From the NCBI GenBank assembly GCA_020747065.1, contig JAGMVK010000001.1, forward strand, positions 124,001 to 188,000: 64,000 bases of DNA. The letters run 5' to 3'. Both the position numbers and the translations under genes were made by a program. Shown here one piece after another: positions 46,100-56,389 of the stretch. The DNA is from Cadophora sp. MPI-SDFR-AT-0126. Its lineage: Eukaryota; Ascomycota; Leotiomycetes; Helotiales; Ploettnerulaceae. The notes beneath the pieces are model-generated. The model searched no databases. It saw nothing but the letters and a program-made list of their open reading frames with translations, and was not told where the DNA came from. Numbering within the stretch: position 1 is the stretch's first letter; every line of letters begins with the position of its first letter.

Positions 46100-48350
46100 G
46101 GCTGCTACTCCTATTACTCTTATAAGATTTAAGTATACTACAGTAGCCTATTCTAAGTACGAAAATCGTAAAGAGAGCTAATTAAGCTCAATATAGTAGA
46201 TCGTGTTTTTAGGATTAGAGTTTAAAAAAAGAGAGAATTAGTTATAATAGCGAACTAATTAGCTAACTACTTAGCTATCAAATAATTAGTCTTAGATAGA
46301 ACTAATTGCCTTAACCTACGCTAGGCTATTAATTTAACTAGTCTATATAAGTTAAAGTATAGCGAAGTTAAGTTAAGGAGAGAAAAGTTAAAGAGAAAGG
46401 AATTAAGAATCTGTAGAAGAGTAAGGGCCTACTCTTTTACTAAGTAACTAAATCCCTTAGCTACCTTCTACACTTAAAGATCAGTTAGTTAGAGGTTAGT
46501 AGAGTATTATAAGTAAGAAGAGTAAAAAGAGTGAATAAAAGTAATACGTCTTATAGTATAGCTAGCCTTACTAATCCCTAGTATAAGTAGTAAGTCTTAT
46601 AGTAAAAAAAAAGTTATAGTAAAATACGTCTTATAGTACAATTAGCCTTACTAACCCCTAGTATAAGTAATAGTAGCCCTAGAAGTTATTATATATATTA
46701 GCCTACTAAAGAAAAGACTTATAAGATATTAATAAGAAAAAAAAGATACTTAATTAGAGAGAAGATTATTATTAGTCTAGAGATTAGAGTCTAAAATCTA
46801 TAAAAGTAGATTAGCTTAGTTAAGAAGCTAGAGAAAGAGTACTTCCTAAGATAGCTGAAGCTAGTATTCTTTATAAGAGCTAACGTGATAGAGATTAGGA
46901 GGGAGTTGGAAGTAAACTATAAAGTAGTTAGCTTAGTTAAGAAGCTAGAGAGAGAGTACTTCCTAAGATAGCCGAAGCTAGTATTCTTTATAAGGACTAA
47001 CGCGATAGAGATTAAAAGGGAGTTAAAGGTAAACTATAAAGTAGTCAGCTTAGTTAAGAAATTAGAGATAGAGTACTTTTTAAGATAGCTAAAGCTAGTT
47101 CTTTAAGTCTTAAAGTTAAAAAGGAAGACGAGACTATAGAGTAATTAGCTTAATTAAGAAAATAGAGTTGGAATACTTTCTAAAAAGGCTGAAGCTATTA
47201 TACTAGTAGCTTATAGCTTAATAAAGCTAAATACCGGTTATTCTCAAGAAGATTTAACTCTATTACTTACTTCTAATTAAATAAAAAGATTGTAAAAAAG
47301 ACTAAGTAACTCGAAGTTAATATATAAAGTATAGTATCTCTTTATCTCCCTTTTTAAATATAATAACCTTTAGCCTTTAATAGTAGATCTGAAACCTATT
47401 TACTAAAGAGTAATAAAAGAAATAAAGATTATTAAGGCTATATTAACTCTTTTATTTAATATAATAATCCAATTAAATAAGAAAAAGAACTATAAGTATA
47501 ATAAGCTTATATAATTATTAAAGTAAGAGACTATTACAAGATATAAAGGTATTAAAGGCGAGGGGTAAGAGATTATTATAGAATAGAATTAAGGTATAGG
47601 GAGTTTTATTAAAGGTAAGGAGTAAGAGACTATTATAGGGGAGAATTAAAGTACTGGAGGCTTGAATTACAGTTAGTATAGTAAGGAAATATAAGATCTT
47701 ACTTTTAGTATAAGTTAGTAGGAATTAGAGGTAATATTTAAGTTAAGATTAAGATTAAAATTGAACCTAAAGTTAAGGTTAAAATTAAGGTTTTAGTAAT
47801 AAGAAGATAAAATCGTAAAAAGAAGTTAAGAATAAAGGAAGGTAAAGTAAAGAGAGGTAAGATAAACTATTAAAAGGTAGAATAAGATATTAATAATCGA
47901 AGATTATTATTACAGAGGGAGATAGCGAGCTTATAATAATATAGAGGTATTATTAAAGAAAGAAGAAAAGAGTCTTAAAAAGCGAGGGGCCACGTATATA
48001 TAAGTAGGTTAATAATTGCTTTACGCTAATCTAGAAATAAAGTTATAAAGTAAAGTATTAAAGTTATTCCTATCTTAAGAATAACTTTTAATTTTCTAAG
48101 ATTATATAATTATTTCTAAATAGAATTAAGAGATTTTTTTATATTTTTACTTACTTAAATTAAGTATAAATTTCTATCTCTTTAGATTTTTTTAATTATA
48201 TTAAAGTATAAGATTATAAACTATAGAAGTATAATTACGTTAAGAAATTATTTATAAGATCGCTTTAGGATATAAATTACTAAGCAAGTATTTAATAAAT
48301 TATTAAATACTTATATATAGAATAAATATCGTAATATAATTAATTAAGCG
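46100..48350 (+). pseudogene. Dead ORF with 39-codon tandem repeats, unknown family
   Basis: Downstream of the helicase, plus-strand frames continue as a charged protein. An 80 bp duplication (copies starting at about 46,541 and 46,621) is followed by the 117 bp tandem repeat at 46,811-47,200, then Lys/Glu/Val-rich stretches such as 'KVKIKIKIEPKVKVKIKV' near 47,730-47,800. A further 60-70 bp duplication lies at 47,540-47,660. The composition resembles disordered C-terminal or gag-like regions; no catalytic motif is visible. It may be the end of the Helitron or a separate element. All of it is TA-rich with many TAG stops. Confidence 0.4.
46811..47200 (+). repeat. 117 bp (39-codon) tandem repeat
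   Basis: Units start at 46,811, 46,928 and 47,045 (exact 117 bp spacing); a shortened, diverged fourth starts at about 47,145. Each begins TTAGCTTAGTTAAGAAG or a one- to two-base variant. In the plus frame each unit reads 'SLVKKLEREYFLR', a stop at an expected Gln, 'PKLVFFIRTNAIEIKREL', then 'KVNYKVV'. Because the period is a multiple of three, the repeat was a protein repeat before RIP. Confidence 0.85.
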
Positions 48351-48362
48351 GGATTTTAGTCA

Positions 48363-48652
48363 GAACTAACGTTCATACTGCATTCAACGAGCCCTGCCGC
48401 TTTGAGTGGTAGTCCTTTATTGAAGACCTTCATGCTACTAGGGGGAGTGAGATACGAGCCCTCAAGACGGAGCTTTTGGATAGATATGACACGGAAGAAG
48501 CTTTGAGGAAGCTACTGTCTCCGACGCCGAAGACTCTCTGACCACGAATTATGATGAGGAGTTAGCTGTCGTGGATGGAAATGGAGTATACATTGACAGT
48601 GTGGCGTCAAGGCCAGAGATTGAAACTGGGGCAAACTGTCTAAGTTAGAATA
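48363..48652 (+). pseudogene. Fragment of an unidentified gene, normal composition
   Basis: A 300 bp piece with normal G+C sits between RIP DNA and the minisatellite. One frame reads 'SFIEDLHATRGSEIRALKTE' and 'LLDRYDTEEALRKLL' after a TAG. The next frame then carries 'EEATVSDAEDSLTTNYDEEL', 'AVVDGNGVYIDSVASRPEIE' and 'TGANCLS' with a TAG at about 48,652. The switch around 48,500 implies a frameshift. I do not recognise the family. Looks like the 3' end of a host or transposon gene left beside the block. Confidence 0.4.
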
Positions 48653-48789
48653 ATACTTTGTACAATGTGATGATTTCCTTCAGCTCGCCTCAAACTCCAT
48701 AATTCGTTCACGGCTTACGGTGGCTTCTTTCTCCTAAGAATTCTCGCTCTCCGGACGACCCTTCCACTCAACAAGGCATTCAACCCTTC

Positions 48790-49790
48790 TGCGGTGTTCT
48801 TGATTTTGGGCATACGCAGATCTAAGCATATGCCACCGATGCAAACGCCCGGTGGGAGGTTGGGCTGCGGTGTTTTTGATTTTGGGCATACGCCTAAGCA
48901 TATGCTACCGATGCAGACGCCCGGTGGAGGTTGGGTTGCGGCGGTCTTGATTTTGGGCATACGCAGATCTAAGCATATGCCGCAAAGACAAGCGAGACAG
49001 ATGCCGGGAAGGAGGGTGGGAGTGGGGGGTGGGGATGCGACATTTTTGATTTAGGGCATACGCAGATTTAAGTATACGCCGCAAAGACAGATGCCGGGAA
49101 GGAGGATAGGAGTGGGGGAGCGACTTTTTTGATTTTGGGCATCTGCAGATTTAAGCATACGCCCCAAAGACAAGCGAGACAGACGCCGGGAAGGAGGGTG
49201 CGAGTGGGGGGTGGGGGTGCGACATTTCTAGTTTTGGGCATATGCAGATTTAGGCATATGCCGCAAAGACAAGCAAGACAGACGCGAGGAGGAGGGTGCG
49301 AGTGGGGGGTGGGGGGTGCGACATTTCTAGTTTTGGGCATATGCAGATTTAGGCATATGCCGCAAAGACAAGCAAGACAGACGCGAGGAGGAGGGTGCGA
49401 GTGGGGGGTGGGGGTGCGACATTTTTGATTTTGAGTATATGCAGATTTAAGCATATGCTGCCCCACGTCCTCGAGACAAGCGATGGTAGGAATCCTTTGT
49501 GCAGACTCAATTCTGCGTAACATAGATTTAGGTACATGCTCCCATAACAAGTGAAGCCCGGGAATGCTCCGGAAGAAATCTTTTTTCAAGGCATAGTTCT
49601 AGGCATACGCGGATTTAAGAATATGTTCCCGAAACAAGTGTCGGGAGTAGGTTGCATACGCAAATTTAAGCCTATGCCCCCTAGAAAAGGCTCTGGGAAG
49701 CAGATAGGAGGCAGCCCTTTGTGCAGACTCAGTTAGGCATACATAGTTTAAGTATATTTGCTCATGATAGTGACGCCGGCGAAATCCTCC
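48790..49790. repeat. GC-rich minisatellite with hairpin core, units of about 71-100 bp
   Basis: Units beginning GATTTTGGGCAT (or one-base variants) start near 48,802, 48,878, 48,949, 49,048, 49,131, 49,230, 49,330 and 49,427; spacing is 76, 71, 99, 83, 99, 100 and 97 bp. At least four degenerate cores follow, near 49,520, 49,595, 49,650 and 49,735. Each unit has a core of two inverted arms around an A/T-rich loop (best copies at about 49,237 and 49,337: arms GGCATATGC and GCATATGCC, 8 nt loop). Then come a CAAAGACAAGCGAGACAGAC purine segment and a G-rich stretch (GAGTGGGGGGTGGGGG). The open frames through it are by-products of the repeat. Confidence 0.9.
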
Positions 49791-49875
49791 TAGGAAGTCT
49801 TTCTCAAATAATCATAGTGCAGACGCTGTTACCTCATTATGCATGCGAGCCAGCCGGGTAATCCCTTCTACAAGC

Positions 49876-49930
49876 TGATTTCATAACTAGTTTGAAATCA
49901 CGGGATTCAGCCGATCCTACTACTTTTTGT
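49876..49930 (+). repeat. Left terminal inverted repeat
   Basis: Pairs with 53305-53359 in inverted orientation. The outer 30 bp are identical except for one transition; the inner part is recognisable but gapped. Confidence 0.8.
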
Positions 49931-50269
49931 TCCAAGTTCCCCCCTATTATTTCTCGATTCTACGCCTTCTTATATAACTTCATAATGTAACGCTTAAATA
50001 ACTTTGCAGATACGTTAAATTAAAGCTGTAATCGTGCGCTTTTTAGCAAATTAATTTTTATTATTATGCTATACTTGCTTATTTACTGAAGTTTATTATA
50101 GTGGATATTAAGAGTGCGTTAAGTAAATTAGGACCCCTTTTATATAGTTATCTTTAATAAATTACTAAAATTAATAGTACTTCTATATAAACTATCTATA
50201 ATATTAAGAATAGATTAGATTACGGTTTTCAGGCTATACTATACTTAGGAGGATTAGTTTCTATACTTT

Positions 50270-51060
50270 AAGATAAGTATAAAAAGGCGCTGAAGCTATT
50301 ATTAAATAAGAAGCTATAAATATACTTAGATAAGCTTTAAACCTTTCTTTTTAAGGCCTATTCTATAGAAGTTTCTAAACTAACGATTTACTATACTCTT
50401 TAATAAATTAAGATAATTAGGAAATAATTAAAGTATATAGCGACTTAAAGAAGTGAAGAATTAAGGGCAGAATAGCTTAATTTTATATAATAATTTACAG
50501 TTAATTAAGTTGTTTCTATTAATAAATTAGGAAGTAACGAAAGGAATAGAGATTATACCTTTAGTTAGTCTTATAAAAGTATAGAGACAAAGGTCTCTTA
50601 ATAGCTCGAATATAAAGAGAGAGTCTTTATACTTATAATATATTTCGTTAATAGATATATCACTAGTTATACCTTAAAGGGAACCTATATAGCTAATATT
50701 ATAGAATCTTTTTTAATCGATTATCTTCTGCCTTAGTATAATCCTTACTCTTAAAAATACTTAGTTATTATACTTAATAATACCTTAATCTATTATAAGA
50801 ATATTATAGAGATTAAGAAAGTCTATATATATAAGGGAGTAAAGCTCGAGTTCTTACTACTATATTCTCCTAATTTTAATCCTATTAAAGAGAGTTTTAG
50901 AGATCTAAAGTATTAGATTAGATATTATTATTATTAAGAACATTATAATTATATTATATATTAAGATTTCCTTAAATATATAGCTAAAGTAATAAGAACT
51001 AGTCTAAAGGTAGTAGAGAGAGCGAGGGCGTATTTCCGTAACTATAGGATAATTTAATTA
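50270..51060 (+). pseudogene. Dead Tc1/mariner (DDE_3) transposase
   Basis: Plus-strand frame with stops. 'SNERNRDYTFS' (first-Asp neighbourhood) is followed by 'YITSYTLKGTYIANIIESFL', then 'YLVIILNNTLIYYKNIIEIK' (the 'SVIVLDNAxxHH' block with its Asp now Asn). Then 'YKGVKLEFLLLYSPNFNPIK' (the 'LPPYSPxxNPIE' block), 'FRDLKYQIRYYYYQEHYNYI' and 'VVERARAYFRNYRI', the C-terminus typical of fungal DD34E transposases. The three catalytic positions are damaged by transitions. One intact-length gene would be about 1 kb; the element carries far more DNA than that. Confidence 0.85.
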
Positions 51061-51299
51061 TAACTAAACTATACTAAAAAAGCGTTAAAAAGTAAGGAAA
51101 TTAAGAATCTATATATTATAGTAATATAACCTAATTAGGAAATACTAAGTGAAGGTAAGGGGGGTAAAATTAAGTATAGGGATAATTATACTAGATATTC
51201 TAAAATCGTTAAAATCCATGTAAATAACAAGTAAAATAGTATAAAAAATACTTAATTAATAAATCTAATATATAATATACGTATATTAATTAGATTCTG

Positions 51300-53150
51300 T
51301 AAAACCTCTTAGTATTTAACGAAAAAATCAGTATAATTCTCGTCCTTACTTAATATACTTATCTATTACCTTCCTATAATACTAACGCTACTAAGCCTTA
51401 ATAGCTCTTAGGCAGCTAATCTCTTAGCCTTATAGGCTTCTTTAAACGCTAAAACATAGTTAAAAATAGTATAAGTAATACCTAGCTTAATTTTTAGTGA
51501 TATTACAAATTTAATATCTTTTAAGTAGCTTAACTCCGTTATAAAAGCTTTATCTAGGATCTTAAAACTATTTATAATTCCTTTATTTTCTTAGGGTTTT
51601 TCTTGTTCCGAATAATCTATTAGCCTATTAATTCTACCTTATTCTCGTTATTATCTATAAGCTAAATAGAGGATAATAGTAGGGATTTAAGGCTATACCC
51701 GGATATCCTAATCACCGGATTTAGTACGGAATTTATAAGTAAATCTAGTCTACTAACTTACCCGGGATTACGAGCTCTTCTAGTATTAGATAATCTAGAA
51801 GATAAAGAAATAAATATAAAAGAAGCTACTTAATTTATTATATAATTCATAATCTATATTAATATTAGATAGGTAAGGTTCTTAATAAATAAGGTATTAC
51901 TATTAGATTTAGCTATAGTTTCTACTATAGTTTAATCTAGTTTCCTTATACTACTAAGCTTTAGCTTATAGCTTAATTAGTAGTCTCTTTTAGTAAATGT
52001 AGCGATCTAATCTACTAAAGGTATTATAATCGTAACTCCTAGAGTTTTAGCGTATATAAAAGCCGCCTATTAATTCTAGTAAGCTATATTAATTATATAG
52101 TGCGTCTAAGCCTTTAGTATAATATAATAATACTTTATTTTATTATTATATAAACGTTTTGTATAGATATAGTAATTAAAGATCTCTTAGTGTATTATTT
52201 CTATAGCTAACTTAGTAGTATTATATTATTACTTTACACTAAGCCTTCTTTACGTAATAGAATCTCTTAGTATTAGACTAGAAATCCCCTCTTCTTCTAA
52301 AGCTATTAAAGGACTAGTAAATAGATTATCCGGATAGTTAAAACTATCAAATTCTAGCTATAAAGGTATAGGTCTAACTATATCCCGAACTCTATTTACC
52401 TTAGATTTTCCCTTAGATTTCTTCTTACCTTTACTATATAACTGTAAATCTATATTAGAATTAAAAGTCTCTACTACTTCTAGTGTTTTATAATAAGCTA
52501 TAACTATAACCTTATAAGCTATAGCTTATTTTTTATAGTAGTAGGTACATAATAGAACTATAGCTTTATTAAAGAATTCTTAGTCTTGTATAGATATAAG
52601 TAAAAAAGGTTTATTAACGCTCCTAAATATGAATTTAAAGGCTTATTTAATTAGTCTTTTAGTAAGGGATAAAGATCTTCTCTTAATCTATAATTCAATA
52701 AATAATTTCCATATAGCCTTATATATTCTCTTATATATAAGGCGCTTAGATATCAAATTAATATTCTAATTTTTAATAAGAGTATACTAATAATTCTTAT
52801 TAATATAAGGCTATATATTAAAGCTAATATTCTATAGTTCTTTATTAAATAATGTTTTTAGATTAAATAGAGCTTTCCTCTTTATAGTAGTAGGTATAGG
52901 AGTAGAGATTAAAGCTAGGGAAGAAGATATATTTATTACTTCTTTTACTTATACTACTTTACTTAATTTTTAACACTAGGCCTTTAGAAAAGAGGTTTCT
53001 AAGTTAGTAACTTATTCTTTAGGCTTAGAAGTAATTATTCTATATCTATAATACTTTAAAGGAGCTTAGTTATAGATCTATAGAGCTTAGTATTTATTAA
53101 ATACTAGAAGCGAGTTAGTATTAGATTTCAATTACTACTTTAAATTTTAC
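51300..53150 (-). pseudogene. Antisense dead ORF inside the Tc1/mariner element, unknown
   Basis: On the minus strand, coding-like frames run through most of this stretch with TAG/TAA stops: 'RSLSLTKRLIK', 'AFKFIFRSVNKPFLLISIQD', 'FFNKAIVLLCTYYYKK', 'AIAYKVIVIAYYKTLEVVET', 'KGKKKSKGKSKVNRVRDIVR', 'LFTSPLIALEEEGISSLILR' and 'THYIINIAYQN'. There is a Lys-rich basic patch. I recognise no family. Tc1/mariner elements normally carry only a transposase, so this is either an accessory gene or another insertion. Confidence 0.45.
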
Positions 53151-53304
53151 TTATCTTCTAGGGCTAGCCCTTATACGCGCTATAAGCTACGCGTTAATTT
53201 GACTAGTATCTTGATTTTTTGAAAATTTCAGGTTAATTAGAGTTGTTTTAGTGGAGTTATTTGGAGGTGTTGTTTTACGGAGGGTGTATAAGAGGGGGGT
53301 AGAT

Positions 53305-53359
53305 ACGCAAAAAGTAGTGGGGTAAGCGATCCCGTGATTTTAAACTAGTTATGAAATCA
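53305..53359 (-). repeat. Right terminal inverted repeat
   Basis: Inverted partner of 49876-49930. Outer part ends CTAGTTATGAAATCA. Confidence 0.8.
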
Positions 53360-53820
53360 ATTGTAGCGGCTCTGCTTAGCAGGCGTAGTTTACTCGCATC
53401 CGCCTAATTAACTCTACTCACCAACCACTCGAGTTCAAGGGGAGGTAGAATTTAGCTTTCGTCAGATCTGCCCAGAGAGGGAGACAGATATGAATATATA
53501 CACTAAAAGTATCTCAAGGTATCCTATCGTGCCGGGGAATTTGTAGTCCAGATAAGCATTCTAATACTGGTTAATGGAGACTGCTAGAGCACGCTGAATG
53601 GTATGCTGTTAGCTTGCTCTAGCGCGGTTTCAGGATCGATGTTACGAGCTTCATCACTTGCCATAATCATATTATAGAGAATAAGAGTTTGTTCTTAGTG
53701 ACTGCGTTAGCACGAACCACTATCCCATGATCTAAGGTATCTGCCTTTCCACTTAAACCTGCCTAGGATCGAGTCAGAGCATGCCCGGCGCGAGAACTGT
53801 CTCCTCGCAGGGCCTTCCTT
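53360..53820. other. Unique sequence between transposon and inverted minisatellite
   Basis: Near-normal composition, no open frame with coding character. Confidence 0.5.
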
Positions 53821-53829
53821 ACGTCGCTC

Positions 53830-54500
53830 CATACCGAGAGCATATACTTAAATCGGATATATCTAAACTATATCTAGAAGGGAGATAATACCTACCCTCC
53901 TCTCGGCGCTTGTTCCGGAGTATATAATCTGCATATATATATAATTCAAACTACACAGAATACCTCCCACCTTTCTCCTAGTGCTTCTCTCGAGGGTACA
54001 TACTAATATCAGCGTGTAACCAAAAGTGAAACCTGCATATGCCAAAGTTGAGTCTACAGAAACGGCCCCCCGCTATCGCTTGTCTTAAGGGCATATGCTC
54101 AAATCTACGTATACTTATAAATGAAACCTGCATATACTTAAAGTAGACTCTATAGAAATGGCTCCCCGCTGTTGCTTCTCTAGGGGCATATACTTAGATC
54201 TGCGCACACCGAAAACCAAGTCTTAAGAAAAGGTAGGCAGTACCCCACCCTCATCCCGATACTTGTTTTGGGGCCATATCCTTGAATCTGCGTACACATA
54301 GACCTGAAATCTGCGTAGGCCTAAAATTTCCCTAGCATAAGTGATCACGATGGCATATACGGTACGGCTTATGCTTAGTTTCCGTACGCCTAAAATTGTA
54401 TTTACACAAAAGGATCCCACTATTATTACTTGTCTTAGGATATATTCTTAAACCTGCACGTAAGGAGGCCCCCCGTATCGTCTATTAGGGGTGCATGTAC
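53830..54500. repeat. Diverged, inverted minisatellite related to 48790-49790
   Basis: Cores in reverse orientation near 53,840 (GCATATACTTAAATC), 54,089 (GGGCATATGCTCAAATC), 54,184 (GGGCATATACTTAGATCTGC) and 54,271 (GGGCCATATCCTTGAATCTG), with weaker ones near 54,350 and 54,436. Spacing is about 90-95 bp. Reverse-complemented, they match the GCAGATTTAAGCATATGCC core of the array on the other side of the Tc1/mariner element. The stretches between cores are C-rich (CCCCCCGC, CTCCCCGC), the complement of the G-rich stretch in the first array. Confidence 0.75.
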
Positions 54501-55744
54501 TTCTATTTTTATATGCTTTTTTATGAAGTCTATGCTTTGACTTAGATATGCTTGAACTTAATTCTATAAATAAGTATAGTCTTAATCTTGTACACTAAGA
54601 ATTCTTGCTTAAAAAATCATTTTAGTATACGCGAAATTAAGCGTACGTTGTTGTTACATACAAGGCTAGGCACAAATTTTAGCGATAATGCTAAGAGAAG
54701 CCCTTTCTCACTCACATACTAGTCAAAGGATATACAAGTTTGAGTATAGTCTCTTAAGGTAAACAACGCCGAGGAATTTCTTTCTCACAGAATTCCAAGC
54801 ATATGCCGTTATGGTAAAGAATGGGACGGACGGAATTTTTGCAAACTAACCTTGTACTATGCAATTACAAATTTAGGAGAAACAGCACGACTAATAGCAC
54901 GTCATTACTAGTAACATAGTACTTACCAAATAATATTTTGCTAATTCCATTTTCAAATAAGCAAAACCTATTTGTCACCCTTCAGTGATGAGAAGCGTAA
55001 AGAGAGCCATGCGCTTGACAATGATCACAGAAGCTAAATCACGAGACTATTCGATGTGGCAGGCTTTGTTATGTGCATGGGCCACTGCCTTGGGATTGTA
55101 AAATAAAATGAGGCATTCACTGGGCCATCAATACTCCCGAAAGTCGTACACTGGTAGCGACTCTATTCCACCGAAAGTTTGCAAAAGCGTGCAGGACAAT
55201 CCAGATGATCAATGTTGGTTTCGTCCGATCTGAATGTCCGGGTGGGTATATTGGATTGTGATTGGCCTGGTGGGCAACATTACCTGTACGACGTACGTGA
55301 TTTCCGGATGCGGGTTGGCTCAATGCTGGCGCACGATCGCACACATGAAAGCAGAGTCTGCGACAACAAGAAAACTAGAGTAGAGACGCCGGTAACGTGC
55401 ACAGCGTGGTGTTGATCGAGTCGAGACAGAAGGGAGCTTGCTGCTAAAGGAGAGACTGGATGCGCCGGAGGTCTGGGACCTTTGTCTAGGCTGCTGGCTG
55501 GCTTCACAGATGGAGATACAGCAGAATGGGAAATGGAAAGAATGGCCTGACTGAAACAGTGCGAATCGTGATATAGCGGGGATGGCGTCGGATCTGCTGG
55601 ACGGGGGCGCGCGTTGGTGTTATAGAGAAGCAGCAGTAGTGCTGTACGTGGGATGGTACCTGGATGTAGCTCTGGGACTTTTTTCTGGTGTTGATATTGA
55701 CTTGTGCTGGGGCGTTGCCGTCTGCATTTAATGTCCTAGTCAAT
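54501..55744. other. Intergenic
   Basis: 54,500-54,990 is A+T-rich but not fully RIP-like. 55,000-55,740 is normal. Open frames at 55117-55344, 55212-55415, 55280-55507 and 55504-55743 overlap on opposite strands with no domain, and are not called. Confidence 0.5.
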
Positions 55745-55881
55745 CAGATTCTGTATATTTACCTATATACCCCGTCCCTATAAACCACACACCGAGTATT
55801 TTCTCTACCTCTCTCTATCTCTACTATAAACGACTAGGAGTCTCAAACCATCAAGTTCATAATGGCCCTCAATTCTACAAG
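55745..55881 (+). promoter_or_regulatory. Promoter-like stretch with first exon of a truncated gene
   Basis: TATATACCCC (about 55,763) and TATAAACC (about 55,780) are followed by a CT-rich leader (CTCTACCTCTCTCTATCTC) and ATG at 55,862 (MALNST), then a donor AAG|GTATAC at 55,882 with acceptor GATTAATAG at about 55,930. This is a textbook fungal gene start, but no frame continues beyond about 60 codons before the dead piggyBac element. Confidence 0.45.
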
Positions 55882-56389
55882 GTATACGAGCTTACAATCT
55901 TCTTCTACGATTGCTGTAATTGATTAATAGCTGAGTCCGCCCTGCAAAAGAAGCTTCCTATCCTATGGACCGCTATCGCTTACGCATTTTAGCCCGACAG
56001 GGGTTCTGACCAATCAGAGGGCCGTATTTCAGGTCTGGATACTTCATTTTGACTTCTATTCTACAGCTCCATGATACCTATCAAAACAGGGGCCATCTTT
56101 GCAGAGGTGCACATTACATTGTTTATAGCCAAAGTATACGTCAGAACGCTGCGTATTCCCTGAAACTTCCCCTAAAGGTGTACGTTGAGGGACCCCCCCC
56201 GCATCGTTCAGCTTTACACCTCCCCCTCCATATCATTCTCAACCACGTATGGCGTTGTGCCGGTACAACGAACTCTTCTAAATTACCGTGTGAAAATGCC
56301 CTCTTTCTTGTACCTGGATACAGTCCCCCCGCGTGAAGCAATGAACGCATAATTTCCTTCCGAAACTTGACTTGTGAAGTCCACTTTTC

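Larger units (their letters stand above)
23880..48350. other. RIP-degraded, A+T-rich transposon block
   Basis: About 24.5 kb dominated by TA, with very few CA/TG dinucleotides, the signature of repeat-induced point mutation acting on CpA. Recognisable proteins can be followed on either strand, but they are broken by TAG/TAA stops at expected Gln and Trp codons. Exceptions with near-normal composition are 26,830-28,480 and about 42,590-42,840. Individual elements are listed separately. Confidence 0.9.
49876..53359 (+). mobile_element. Tc1/mariner-type element, 3.5 kb, RIP-degraded, with terminal inverted repeats
   Basis: Left end begins TGATTTCATAACTAG; the right end is its reverse complement (CTAGTTATGAAATCA, ending 53,359). 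Similarity continues inward for about 50-60 bp (CACGGGAT, then CACTACTTTTTG-like words on both sides), allowing for transitions. Inside is a plus-strand DDE_3 transposase and, on the minus strand, a second long ORF-like region. No clear TA target duplication flanks the ends as I set them; a TA pair just inside (CATA|ACTAG, CTAGT|TATG) may be the real boundary. The minisatellite and its inverted relative flank the element. Confidence 0.82.

Noticed and set aside
48363..48376. 14 bp match (AGAACTAACGTTCA) shared in inverted orientation with about 28,394
   Set aside because: Matches of this length are expected by chance in 64 kb, and the flanks show no similarity.
48715..49736. Several 60-170 codon open frames with Cys/Pro/Gly repeats
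   Set aside because: They arise because the minisatellite units lack stops in some frames; the repeat period is not a multiple of three throughout.
48790..49790. CRISPR-like array
   Set aside because: Units are directly adjacent and homologous throughout with no unique spacers, and the genome is fungal.
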